Shown: positions 1 through 7,188 of the stretch, one piece after another
How the letters are laid out: every line of letters starts with the position of its first letter
Position numbering within the stretch: the first letter of the stretch is position 1
NCBI GenBank assembly: GCA_005883255.1
Contig: VAXS01000193.1
Coordinates: forward strand, 1 to 17,993
Direction of reading: 5' to 3'
From: Actinomycetota bacterium
GTDB taxonomy: Bacteria > Actinomycetota > Thermoleophilia > Solirubrobacterales > Solirubrobacteraceae
DNA length: 17,993 bases
Notes under the pieces: generated by a model
The model's database searches: none
Seen by the model: the letters and a program-made list of their open reading frames with translations, nothing else
What the model was told of the DNA's origin: nothing
Position numbers and translations under genes: made by a program

Positions 1-395
1 TCGCCGGCGGCATCATCGTGGCGTACACCGGGTTTCGCATGGTGACCGCGAGCGAGGAGTTCGTCGCGGAGGCGGCCACCGGGAACGTGGCCTTCTCGCC
101 GCTGGGCATCCCGCTGCTGGCTGGTCCGGGCGCGATGGCGGCGCTGTTGGGCGTGGAGAGTCGCGAGGTCGACACCGGGCTGGCCCTGGCCGGCACGATC
201 CTCGGGGTCGTCCTCATCTGCGCGGTGGTCTACGTTTGCCTGCGCTCCGGAGAGCTCATCGCCCGCCGCCTCGGTCCCGGCGGCGTCAGCGCCCTCAACC
301 TGGTCTTCGGCCTCCTGGTGCTCGCGATCGGGGTGGAGCTGATCGTGCACGGCATCGTCGACCACGGCGCGGTGGTCAAGGCCAGCACACGCTGA
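1..395 (+). CDS. MarC family integral membrane protein (UPF0056), 3' part only
   Basis: The gene enters from outside the window; the frame is open from base 3 and reads AGGIIVAYTGFRMV before the first internal GTG at 18, so that GTG is not the real start. About 130 codons remain. The motif PLLAGPGAMAA after an N-A-F-S-P-L-G-I-P stretch is the family hallmark of MarC/UPF0056 proteins, which are six-helix inner-membrane proteins of unknown transport function (the old multiple-antibiotic-resistance link of E. coli MarC is not supported). The visible part has two further hydrophobic helices, roughly codons 60-80 and 96-118, separated by the basic loop LIARRLGPGG. It ends with TGA at 393-395. The following gene is on the same strand after 107 bp and has its own promoter-like element, so they are probably separate units. 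Confidence 0.85.
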   Translation, partial: AGGIIVAYTGFRMVTASEEFVAEAATGNVAFSPLGIPLLAGPGAMAALLGVESREVDTGLALAGTILGVVLICAVVYVCLRSGELIARRLGPGGVSALNLVFGLLVLAIGVELIVHGIVDHGAVVKASTR

Positions 396-396
396 C

Positions 397-416
397 TCGG
401 CGAGCCCGGCCGCCGA
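397..416 (+). terminator. small hairpin after the MarC-family gene, possible terminator
   Basis: Two bases after the TGA stop there is a perfect 6-bp inverted repeat, TCGGCG at 397-402 and CGCCGA at 411-416, with an 8-base loop. There is no T-tract behind it, so it is at best a weak or factor-dependent terminator. Such short GC stems also arise by chance in DNA this GC-rich. Confidence 0.25.
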
Positions 417-469
417 AAGGCCCGAGGGGGAGGCGAGACAGGATCCGAGGCCACCCCGGAATCGCTGCC

Positions 470-494
470 TATACTTGGCGGACCCGTCGAGGAG
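470..494 (+). promoter_or_regulatory. -10 box and ribosome binding site of the bifunctional nuclease gene
   Basis: TATACT at 470-475 is a near-consensus -10 hexamer and an AT-rich island in this sequence. Transcription would begin near 482. AGGAG at 490-494 lies 8 nt before the GTG start at 503. No convincing -35 hexamer is seen 16-18 bp upstream. The Shine-Dalgarno spacing decides for GTG 503 over the ATG at 512. Confidence 0.5.
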
Positions 495-502
495 CGGTCC
501 GC

Positions 503-1003
503 GTGCAGGAGATGGTCATCTACGGCGTGAGCTTCGACATGGTCGGCAAGCAGCCGATCGTGCTGTTGAAGACCGTCGACTCCAACAAGTTCCTGCCCAT
601 CTGGATCGGGCATCCGGAGGCTGCGGCGATCCTCATGAAGCTCCAGGGAGCGAGCACGCCGCGGCCGATGACCCACGATCTGGTGTCGGAGATGCTCACC
701 GAGCTCGACGTCAACTGCACCCGCGTGGCCGTGACCGAGCTGCGCGAGAACACGTTCTACGCCTCCATCACGCTGAGCGTGAACGGCCGCGAGCTCGAGA
801 TCGACTCGCGGCCCAGCGACGCGCTCGCGCTGGCGGTTCGCTCCGGCGCGCCGATCTTCGCCGCCGAGGACGTCATCGCCGAGTCGGCGATCGAGTTCGA
901 GCACGAGGTCGAGGACACCGAGGAGGTCGTCGAGAAGTTCAAGGACTTCCTCGAGAACGTCAATCCTGAGGACTTCTCGACCAGCGAGGAAGAGGAGGAG
1001 TAG
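503..1003 (+). CDS. bifunctional nuclease family protein (BFN/DUF151)
   Basis: A 166-residue protein that matches the BFN/DUF151 family along its whole length. Visible hallmarks are the start VIYGVSFDMVGKQPIVLLK, the segment LPIWIGHPEAAAI, the LTELDVNCTRVAVTEL stretch, YASITLS, and the strongly conserved IDSRPSDALALAVR near residues 101-114. Proteins of this domain were described as plant RNase/DNase enzymes; in bacteria the domain is widespread, often next to DNA repair or MiaB-type genes, and its true substrate is unsettled. The C-terminal tail is very acidic, ending in five Glu. GTG at 503 is chosen because AGGAG lies 8 nt upstream; ATG 512 is an alternative three codons in. The gene stops 9 bp before the convergent ddl stop, with no obvious terminator between them. 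Confidence 0.93.
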   Translation: MQEMVIYGVSFDMVGKQPIVLLKTVDSNKFLPIWIGHPEAAAILMKLQGASTPRPMTHDLVSEMLTELDVNCTRVAVTELRENTFYASITLSVNGRELEIDSRPSDALALAVRSGAPIFAAEDVIAESAIEFEHEVEDTEEVVEKFKDFLENVNPEDFSTSEEEEE

Positions 1004-1012
1004 GCCCGCGGC

Positions 1013-1817
1013 TCAGGCGGCGGCGCCGGCGCGGGCCAGCGCCAGGTCGAGCACCCGGGCCACGAACGCGTCGAATGCCAGCCCCTGGGCGTCGGCCGCC
1101 TGGGGGAGCAGGCTGGTCTCGGTCAGGCCGGGGATCGCGTTGGCCTCCAGGACGGTGAGCTCGCCGGTGGCGGCGTCGCGCATGAGGTCGACCCGGGCGA
1201 AGCCGAAGCAGCCGAACAGGCGGTAGACGTCGAGCGCCAGCCGCTGGGCCTCGGCGGCGACGTCCGCCGGCAGGTCGGCCGGGCACACGAAGTCGGTGCG
1301 CCCGATCTCGTAGCGCGCCTCGAAGTCGTAGAAGTCCTCCTCGCGGGGGAAACTTCACCCCGAGCGCCGAGCCCTGGCCGGCGGGCTTGACCACGATCGG
1401 GAACTCGAGCCGCTCCTCCATCTCCGGCAGCGCGCCCGCCGCGCCCAGCTCCTTGAACGCGGTCTCGTTGAACGAGTAGAAGTCGGGCGTGGGGATGCCG
1501 GCGTCGCGCATCAGGTGCTTGGCCAGCACCTTGTCCATGCAGCGGATGCAGGCCGAGACGCCCGACGCCGTGTAGGGGATGCCCAGCAGCTCCAGGAGCT
1601 CCTGGACCGTGCCGTCCTCGCCGTCGCGGCCGTGCAGCGCCACAAACGCCACGTCGGGAGCCACCTCGCGCAGGCGCGCGACCAGGTCGGCGCCCACGTC
1701 GATCGCGGTCACGTCATGTCCCAGCCGCTCCAGCGCGTCCTGCACCCGCGCGCCGGAGCGCAGCGACACCTGGCGCTCCAGGGAGCGCCCGCCTTCGAGC
1801 ACCGCGACCCGGCTCAT
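1013..1817 (-). pseudogene. ddl: D-alanine--D-alanine ligase, broken by an internal deletion plus frameshift
   Basis: Read from ATG 1817 to TGA 1013. The first 156 codons are a normal ligase N-terminal half: VAVLEGGRSLERQVSLRSG, ALHGRDGEDGT, PYTASGV, MDKVLAK and IVVKPAGQGSALGVKF. The frame then changes at a G5A3 run on the plus strand (1345-1352), and the new frame gives REEDFYDFEARY, VCPADLP, FARVDLM and the ATP/Mg site LEANAIPGLTETS. The total is 805 nt, one base off a multiple of three. Even with the frame joined, the protein would be about 267 residues, while E. coli DdlB has about 306. The missing piece, around 40 residues, is the ATP-grasp segment that contacts adenine. The enzyme makes D-Ala-D-Ala for peptidoglycan in the cytoplasm and is normally essential, so an assembly error is as likely as true loss. 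The start overlaps the upstream aminotransferase stop (ATGA), implying translational coupling. Confidence 0.85.
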
Positions 1818-3202
1818 CCGCCGCCGGCGCCGCGCCCGCGGTCGCGGGCGCCGGGCGGGGGCAGCCGCAGCACCTCGGCCAGCCCCGGATCGGGCGCCCG
1901 TGGCGCGGGCGGCGGCGGAGCCGGGGCGGCGCGCTCGGCCGCCTGACCGGCGCCGGTGAGCGTCCCGTAGAGCCCGACCTGCTCGCGCACCACCTTGCCG
2001 ATGCGCCGCACGCCCTCGCGGATCTCGTCCTCGCCGACGCCCGAGAAGTTCAGCCGCAGCGACGACCCGCCCCGGCCGTCGAGGAAGGCCGCGCGCCCGG
2101 GGACGAAGGCCACGTTCTCCTGCAGCGCCCGCGCCAGCAGGTCGGTGGTGTCGATGTACTCGGGCAGCGTGGCCCACACGAACAGTCCGCCGGCGGGATG
2201 CGTCCACTCGGCCTCGCGGGGCAGGTGATCGGCCAGCGCGTCGAGCATCGTGTCGCGCCGGCGCCGGTAGATCTCCGTCAGCGAGCGCAGGTACCCGTCC
2301 CAGTGGCCCGACTCGAAGTAGGCGGCCACGAAGTGCTGCGTCATGGCCGACGAGCACAGGTCGGCGGACTGCTTCCCCAGGTTCATCTTGTCGAGCACCG
2401 GCCGGGGCGCCACCGCCCAGCCCAGCCGGACGCCCGGAGACAGGATCTTCGAGAACGTGCCCAGGTAGATCACGAACTCGCCGCCGTCCAGCTCCCGCAG
2501 CGTCGGGAGGGGGTCGCCCTCGTAGCGCAACAGGCCGTACGGGTTGTCCTCCAGCACCAGCAGCTCGCGCTCGGCGGCGATCCGCACCAGGCGCTCGCGC
2601 CGGGGCACCGAGAGCGTCACCCCCGCCGGGTTCTGGAAGGTGGGCACGGTGTAGACGAACTTGGGCCGGCGGCCCTCGGCCTCCAGGCGGTCCAGGGCCT
2701 GCTCCAGCTCGTCCACGCGCATCCCGTCGGCGTCCATCTCGATCTGCACGACGTGCGCCTGGTAGGCGGAGAAGGTGGGGACCGCGCCCGGGTAGGTGGG
2801 CGCCTCGGCCACCACCACGTCGCCGGGGTCGATCAGCGTCTTGCACACCAGGTCGATCACCTGCTGGCCGCCCGTGGTGACCAGCACGTCCCCCGCGTCC
2901 ACGCCCTCGATGCCCTCGGCCGCCATCACGTCCACGATCCGGCGCTTGAGGACCTCCAGGCCCTCGGTGGGCGAGTACTGCAGCGCCCGGGCGCACGACT
3001 CGGTGGCCACCTGCTGCATGAGCGCGGCGTAGCTGTCGGGCGGGAACGTGGACGTGTCGGGCATGCCGCCGGCCAGCGAGATCACGTCGTCGCGCTCGGT
3101 GATCGCCATCAGGTCGCGCATCGCCGAGGACTTCATGACCTTGGTCCGCTCGGCGAAGAGCGCGGCGTAGCGCTCCAGGTCGCGGCTGGTCGACCGGGGC
3201 AT
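1814..3202 (-). CDS. PLP-dependent class I/II aminotransferase (LysN/2-aminoadipate aminotransferase-like)
   Basis: A 462-residue fold-type I aminotransferase. Visible motifs in order: the N-terminal helix region FAERTKVMKSSAMRDL, VISLAGGMPD (about 41-49), the cofactor-binding TTGGQQVIDL (109-118), VPTFQNPAGVT (186-196), LEDNPYG (217-223), the Schiff-base lysine K252 in GTFSKILSPGVRLGW, and the substrate-carboxylate arginine R383 in SLRLNFSG. This arrangement is shared by LysN, AlaA-like and MocR C-terminal domains, so the amino acid substrate cannot be fixed; there is no GntR DNA-binding domain. The last 45 or so residues form an Ala/Pro/Arg-rich tail outside the catalytic fold. ATG 3202 has GAGG on the coding strand 4 nt upstream; an in-frame ATG at 3265 would add 21 weakly conserved residues. 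Its stop overlaps the ddl start by ATGA, suggesting a link to amino-acid supply for cell-wall precursors (inference). Confidence 0.9.
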   Translation of the reverse strand: MPRSTSRDLERYAALFAERTKVMKSSAMRDLMAITERDDVISLAGGMPDTSTFPPDSYAALMQQVATESCARALQYSPTEGLEVLKRRIVDVMAAEGIEGVDAGDVLVTTGGQQVIDLVCKTLIDPGDVVVAEAPTYPGAVPTFSAYQAHVVQIEMDADGMRVDELEQALDRLEAEGRRPKFVYTVPTFQNPAGVTLSVPRRERLVRIAAERELLVLEDNPYGLLRYEGDPLPTLRELDGGEFVIYLGTFSKILSPGVRLGWAVAPRPVLDKMNLGKQSADLCSSAMTQHFVAAYFESGHWDGYLRSLTEIYRRRRDTMLDALADHLPREAEWTHPAGGLFVWATLPEYIDTTDLLARALQENVAFVPGRAAFLDGRGGSSLRLNFSGVGEDEIREGVRRIGKVVREQVGLYGTLTGAGQAAERAAPAPPPPAPRAPDPGLAEVLRLPPPGARDRGRGAGGG

Positions 3203-3283
3203 GGCGCCTCGTTCGCTCCGCGCCCCGGGGTTCCTGTGGCCGGTGCCCTCGTCGTCTATCGTCATGCCGCCCGAGAACGCTAC

Positions 3284-3871
3284 ATGCACACGTTCCTCAC
3301 CATCTCGCAGGGGATCGGGCTGGCGGCGGCCTGCGGGATCCGCCCGTTCCTCCCGGCGGTGCTCGCGGGCGGGCTGGCCGCCTCCGACACCGGCCTCGAC
3401 TTCGACGGCACCGACTTCGCCTTCCTGGAGTCCACCGCGTTCCTGATCGCGCTGGTGGTGGCCCTGGCTGCCACGCTGGGCTACGAGCGCCGCCGCCCCG
3501 GCGCCTTCCAAGCGGGGCCGTTGGCCGCGGCCCTGGCGGGCGTGGCCATCGGCCTGGGCGCGCTGGAGTTCGCGGGCTCGCTGGCCGACGAGGGCCATCC
3601 GGCGTGGGCCGGGATCGTCGGGGGCCTGATCTGCGCCGGCGTGGCGCAGGCGGCCGCCCGGGGCGTGTTCGCCGGCGCCGCCCGGCGGCTGGACCCCGAG
3701 GCCCGGGCCGCGGTTCCGGTGTACGAGGAGCTGGTGGCCGTCGTGGTGGCCGGGCTGGCCATCGGGGTGCCGCCGGTCTCGCTGTTCGTGGTGGCGGGGC
3801 TGGCCTTCCTGCTCGTCCGCAACCGCCAGCGCGGCGAACGCAAGTATGCCGGCCTGCGGATCCTGCGATGA
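3284..3871 (+). CDS. DUF4126 family membrane protein
   Basis: A 195-residue hydrophobic protein opening with ISQGIGLAAACGIRPFLPAVLAGGLA, the signature of DUF4126, a family of small polytopic membrane proteins without an assigned function. Hydrophobic segments are visible at about residues 8-30, 50-66, 82-98, 108-126 and 148-178. Short basic loops such as GYERRRPG and RNRQRGERK suggest cytoplasmic sides. ATG 3284 is preceded by a possible -10 TATCGT at 3257-3262, giving a leader of about 14 nt. The gene is divergent from the aminotransferase with an 81-bp gap. Its TGA overlaps the ATG of the next gene (ATGA at 3868-3871), so it is probably cotranscribed with the phosphodiesterase gene. Confidence 0.82.
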   Translation: MHTFLTISQGIGLAAACGIRPFLPAVLAGGLAASDTGLDFDGTDFAFLESTAFLIALVVALAATLGYERRRPGAFQAGPLAAALAGVAIGLGALEFAGSLADEGHPAWAGIVGGLICAGVAQAAARGVFAGAARRLDPEARAAVPVYEELVAVVVAGLAIGVPPVSLFVVAGLAFLLVRNRQRGERKYAGLRILR

Positions 3872-5209
3872 GCGGAGCGAAGCGGAGCGGCGACGGCCGG
3901 CCTCCGCGGCTCGTGCTCGCGGTGATCGACGGCCTGCGCGGGGCCCGACCGCCACCGGGTACCGGGGATGAACTGGTACCACCGGGGCGAGGGCCGCTAC
4001 GTCGAGTACGGGTCCAGCTTCTCGGCCTCGCGCGCCTTCGGGCTGCACCGCTCGCTGACCGACACGATCTACAACCTCAACCACGACCACCTCTCCCGCC
4101 AGACGCCCACCGTGTTCGAGCGCCTGGACGACGCCGGTCTGCGCACGGCCGGGACCACCTTCCTCATCTACCGGGGGCGCCATCGCATCCCGCCCACCGG
4201 CGAGACGGCGCTGGCCCGCCTGGTCAACGCCACCGTGTTCCGCCACGCCGTGTACGGCCCCCGCGAGCTGTTCTACGCCGACCTGTTCGCCACCCGGCGC
4301 ACCGGCTGCCGCTCGCAGCTGGGGCTGCCCGGCGCCCGCGACGCGCACGCCGGGTGCGTGGGCGCCTACCTGGTCGAGCACGACCTGTTCGACTTCCTGC
4401 TGCTCTCGCTGCCCGACAACGACACCCACTCCCACCGCCGCGGGCCCGAGGCGCAGCTGGAGTCGGCCGAGCTCGCCGACCTCCAGCTGCAGCGCCTGGC
4501 CGACGCCGCCGGCGGCCTCGATGAGTTCCTCGAGCGCCACGCGCTGGTGGTGATGGCCGACCACGCCCACTCGCTGGTGGAGGAGCGCGTCTCGCTGCAC
4601 GAGGCGTTCGCCGACGCCCGCGTCCTCCTCCCCCTCGACCCGCACCCCGAGGAGGCCGAGCTGGCCGTGTGCCCGGCCCAGCGCTCCGCGATGCTCTATG
4701 CGCTCGACGGCGAGCGCCAGGAGGAGCTGGTGGCCGGGGCCATCGCCACGGCGGCCGGGCTCGAGGGCGTCGACCTCGTGCTCTGGCGCGAGGGCGACAT
4801 GGGCGTCATTCGCTCGCCGCGGGGCGAGCTGCGGTTCGCGCCCGGCGGCCCGGCGGCCGACGCGCGCGGGCGCCGGTGGCGCGTCGAGGGCCAGCTCGAG
4901 ACCCTCGCCGGCCGGGCAGAGGGCGGCGTGTTCCGCAGCGACGAGTACCCGGACGCGCTGGCCCGGGCCTGGTCGGCCCTCACCTGCCCGAACTCGGGCG
5001 AGGTGCTGCTGTCGGCGGCGCCCGGCTACGAGTTCATCGACTGGGGCGGTGCGGATCACGTCGGCGCGGGCAGCCACGGCTCGCTGCATCGCGACGACTC
5101 GCTCGGCCCGCTGGCCTGGTGGGGTTGCGAGCCCGACCGCCGCGACCCGGACCTCCACTGGACGCTGGAGGACGTCCTCCCCATGGTGCTCGGGCATTTC
5201 CGGGCATAG
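3868..5209 (+). pseudogene. alkaline phosphatase superfamily phosphodiesterase, broken by internal deletion plus frameshift
   Basis: From ATG 3868 the frame reads a normal beginning, PPRLVLAVIDGL, where the Asp is the first metal ligand of the alkaline phosphatase/nucleotide pyrophosphatase fold. Between about 3935 and 3945 homology jumps to another frame, GPDRHRVPGMNWYHRGEGR, which stays open to TAG 5209. The block that should lie between them, about 45-55 codons with the catalytic Thr/Ser nucleophile (family pattern FPSxT), is absent. The remaining metal-site motifs are intact: SLPDNDTHSHRRGPE (from about 4405), VVMADHAHS (about 4546-4572) and GAGSHGSLHRDDSLGPL (about 5063-5113). An annotator using only the second frame would start at ATG 3968 and get 413 residues. 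The intact family hydrolyses phosphodiesters or removes phospho-substituents; the substrate here is unknown. The gene overlaps DUF4126 and precedes the glycan genes. Confidence 0.8.
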
Positions 5210-5223
5210 GACCGCCGGTCCGC

Positions 5224-5239
5224 TACCCTGGCCCCGATG
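5224..5239 (+). promoter_or_regulatory. -10 box positioned for leaderless transcription of the GtrA gene
   Basis: TACCCT at 5224-5229 is followed by exactly 7 nt and then the ATG at 5237, so transcription should start at or next to the start codon. There is no Shine-Dalgarno sequence. No clear -35 hexamer is visible. The same geometry occurs before hemB at 11109-11124. Confidence 0.5.
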
Positions 5240-5683
5240 CGTGACGAGGCAGCGCCCGTCCAGCTCGGCCTCCACGTGCGGGTGCGCCACGGCCTGCGCC
5301 GGCCCCACAACTGGCTGCAGCTCGTGCGCTTCACGTGCGTGGGCGCCAGCGGCTACGCCATCAACCTCGCGGTCTTCGCCGCGTGCGTCCACCTGCTCGG
5401 GATCGACTACCGGGTGTCGGCGGCCATCGCGTTCCTGGTGGCGGTGACCAACAACTTCCTCCTCAACCGGCACTGGACGTTCCAGGCGCGGCACGGGCAC
5501 GCCGGCTTCCAGGCCGCGCGCTTCTTCGCCGTCAGCCTGGCGGCCTTCGCCTTCAACCTGGTGTTCCTCCTGCTGCTGGTGGACAGCTTCGACGTCGCCA
5601 AGGTGCCGGCGCAGGCGGTGGCGATCGTGATCGCCACCCCGATCTCGTTCCTCGGCAACAAGCTCTGGAGCTTCCGCGGGTGA
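5237..5683 (+). CDS. GtrA family membrane protein
   Basis: A 148-residue protein with the four-helix GtrA/DPMS pattern: LQLVRFTCVGASGYAINLAVF (helix 1, about 30-50), a second helix around YRVSAAIAFLVAVTNNFLLNRHWTF with the conserved N-F-x-L-N-R-x-W-T-F motif (about 56-80), a third from ARFFAVSLAAFAFNLVFLLLL, and a fourth ending in PISFLGNKLWSF. Family members are thought to flip or help present polyprenyl-phosphate-linked sugars across the membrane for surface glycosylation. It starts 27 bp after the phosphodiesterase gene, appears to have its own leaderless promoter, and its stop overlaps the GTG of the next gene (GTGA), so the two are coupled and probably work together. Confidence 0.88.
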   Translation: MRDEAAPVQLGLHVRVRHGLRRPHNWLQLVRFTCVGASGYAINLAVFAACVHLLGIDYRVSAAIAFLVAVTNNFLLNRHWTFQARHGHAGFQAARFFAVSLAAFAFNLVFLLLLVDSFDVAKVPAQAVAIVIATPISFLGNKLWSFRG

Positions 5684-7188
5684 GGCGGGCCGCGGCGCTC
5701 GGTGCCGCGTCCCTCTTCCTCGCCGCGCTTGCCGCCGCCCCCGCCCAGGGAGCGAGCGACCTGACCTTCCCGCCCACGCAGGACCGCCCCCCACCGGGGC
5801 ACGTGCGCTCGGCTCGCCAGGTGCTGTCGATCGCCAACACGGTCCCCAAGGTCCGGGCGATCCTCCCGCACCACAGGGGCTGGACGGAGACGGCCTACCT
5901 GAAGGGGCCCGCCCGCTGGCAGGTCTCGTGGTTCGACCCGGAGCACAAGGGGAAGCCGCGCAAGGAGATCGCCCAGGTCATCGTCGACGACCGCACGGGA
6001 AGCGTGGTGGAGGCCTGGACGGGCTTCCAGGTGGCCTGGACTATGGCCCGGGGCTATCCAGGCGCCTTCGGGCGCAAGGCGGACGCGCTCTACGTCTGGA
6101 TCCCGCTGTGCGTGCTGTTCCTGGTCCCGTTCGTCGATCCCCGCCGGCCGCTGCGCCTGCTGCACCTGGACCTGCTGGTGCTGCTGGGCTTCTCGGTCTC
6201 GCTGGCGTTCTTCAACCACGGGCAGATCGGGGTGTCGGTGCCGCTGGCGTATCCGTTCCTGGGCTACCTGCTGGTCCGCCTGCTGGCGGCGGCGCGCCCC
6301 CGCGCACGCGCGCCCGATCCGGTACGGCTGCTGGTGCCCGCCGGTTGGCTGGCGGTGGCGCTGGTGTTCCTGGTCGCCTACGTGCCCTTCGAGCAGGCCC
6401 TCCCGTGGAGCGGGCACTGGGACGACCTGCCGGCGGCTCACGCCGCCACCGTGTTCTTCGACCTCGCCTGCCTGCTGCTGCTGTGGTTCCTGGGCTGGCG
6501 GATCCGGGGTCCCACGCTGGGCATCGCGCTGGCCTACGCCTGGGCCGCGTACCCCTTCACGCTGTTCGCGCTGTGCTCCAACAGCAACGACACGCTGGTC
6601 GCGGCGCTGGTGCTAGCCATGCTGGCGGTGGCCACCAGCGCGCCCGCGCGGGGGGCGCTGGCCGCCTTCGCCGGGCTGACCAAGTTCGCGCCGCTGGCGC
6701 TGGCGCCGCTGCTCGCCACCTACCGGGCCGGCCGCCGCGACATCGCCGTCTTCGTCGCGGCCTTCGCCGCCATGGCCGCCCTCGTGCTCGTGCCGGTGTT
6801 CCTCCAGGGCGACCTGCGGCTGTTCTGGGACCGCACCGTCGGCTTCCAGGAGACCCGCGGCTCGCCGTTCTCGATCTACGGGCTGGTGGGCGGCCTGGGC
6901 ACGCTGCAGGCGGCGGTCAAGATCGGCGCGATCGCGCTGGCGCTGGCGGTGGCCCTGGTGCCCCGCCGGCGCGACCTGGTGACGCTGGCGGCGCTGGCCG
7001 GCGCCGTGCTGGTCGCCGTCCAGCTGGGCATCACCCACTGGTTCTACCTCTACCTGGTGTGGTTCTTCCCGCTGGCGATGATCGCCCTGCTGGGCCGGCG
7101 ACTGGAGAACCGCGCGCCGCGCGGAGCTACGGCTGGCGGGGAGCGGGCACCAGCACCTGCTCGATCGAGTCAGCCCGTAGCGGCGTAG
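5680..7188 (+). CDS. polytopic membrane protein, DUF2029/GT87-like glycosyltransferase with secreted N-terminal domain
   Basis: 502 residues from GTG 5680, which overlaps the GtrA stop. Residues 1-25 form a signal peptide (basic start, Ala/Leu core, APAQGA cleavage-like site). Residues about 35-115 form an extracytoplasmic domain with ARWQVSWFDP, AQVIVDDRTGSVVEAWTG, resembling a PepSY-type unit. From about residue 137 onward there are roughly nine or ten membrane helices with the features of GT-C polyprenyl-sugar-dependent transferases: YAWAAYPFTLFAL, SNSNDTLVAAL (about 298-308) and GLTKFAPLALAPLL. The likely role is transfer of a hexose from a lipid carrier outside the cytoplasm, in line with the GtrA neighbour. 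The first acidic loop typical of these proteins seems absent near VFLVAYVPFEQ (residues 229-239); see findings. The 3' end overlaps ymdB by 62 bp on the opposite strand. Confidence 0.72.
   Translation: MRRAAALGAASLFLAALAAAPAQGASDLTFPPTQDRPPPGHVRSARQVLSIANTVPKVRAILPHHRGWTETAYLKGPARWQVSWFDPEHKGKPRKEIAQVIVDDRTGSVVEAWTGFQVAWTMARGYPGAFGRKADALYVWIPLCVLFLVPFVDPRRPLRLLHLDLLVLLGFSVSLAFFNHGQIGVSVPLAYPFLGYLLVRLLAAARPRARAPDPVRLLVPAGWLAVALVFLVAYVPFEQALPWSGHWDDLPAAHAATVFFDLACLLLLWFLGWRIRGPTLGIALAYAWAAYPFTLFALCSNSNDTLVAALVLAMLAVATSAPARGALAAFAGLTKFAPLALAPLLATYRAGRRDIAVFVAAFAAMAALVLVPVFLQGDLRLFWDRTVGFQETRGSPFSIYGLVGGLGTLQAAVKIGAIALALAVALVPRRRDLVTLAALAGAVLVAVQLGITHWFYLYLVWFFPLAMIALLGRRLENRAPRGATAGGERAPAPARSSQPVAA

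Noticed and set aside
18..395. Complete 125-residue MarC-like gene starting at GTG 18
   Set aside because: The frame and family similarity continue upstream to the first bases of the window, so the gene is cut by the window edge.
1003..1040. Bidirectional terminator between the convergent BFN and ddl genes
   Set aside because: The 9-bp gap holds no stable stem with a T-tract; the GCGCCGGCGC palindrome nearby lies inside ddl and is ordinary for this GC content.
1340..1360. Programmed ribosomal frameshift in ddl at the TTTCCCCC run
   Set aside because: A frameshift would restore the frame but not the roughly 40 missing residues of the ATP-binding segment.
3868..3970. Programmed frameshift joining the two parts of the phosphodiesterase
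   Set aside because: The nucleophile segment is absent from every frame here, so recoding would not give an active enzyme.
1814..5794. A 1326-codon open frame on the minus strand, far longer than the aminotransferase
   Set aside because: Only the part from ATG 3202 resembles a protein; the upstream portion is antisense to DUF4126 and the phosphodiesterase and is low-complexity, as expected in very GC-rich DNA.
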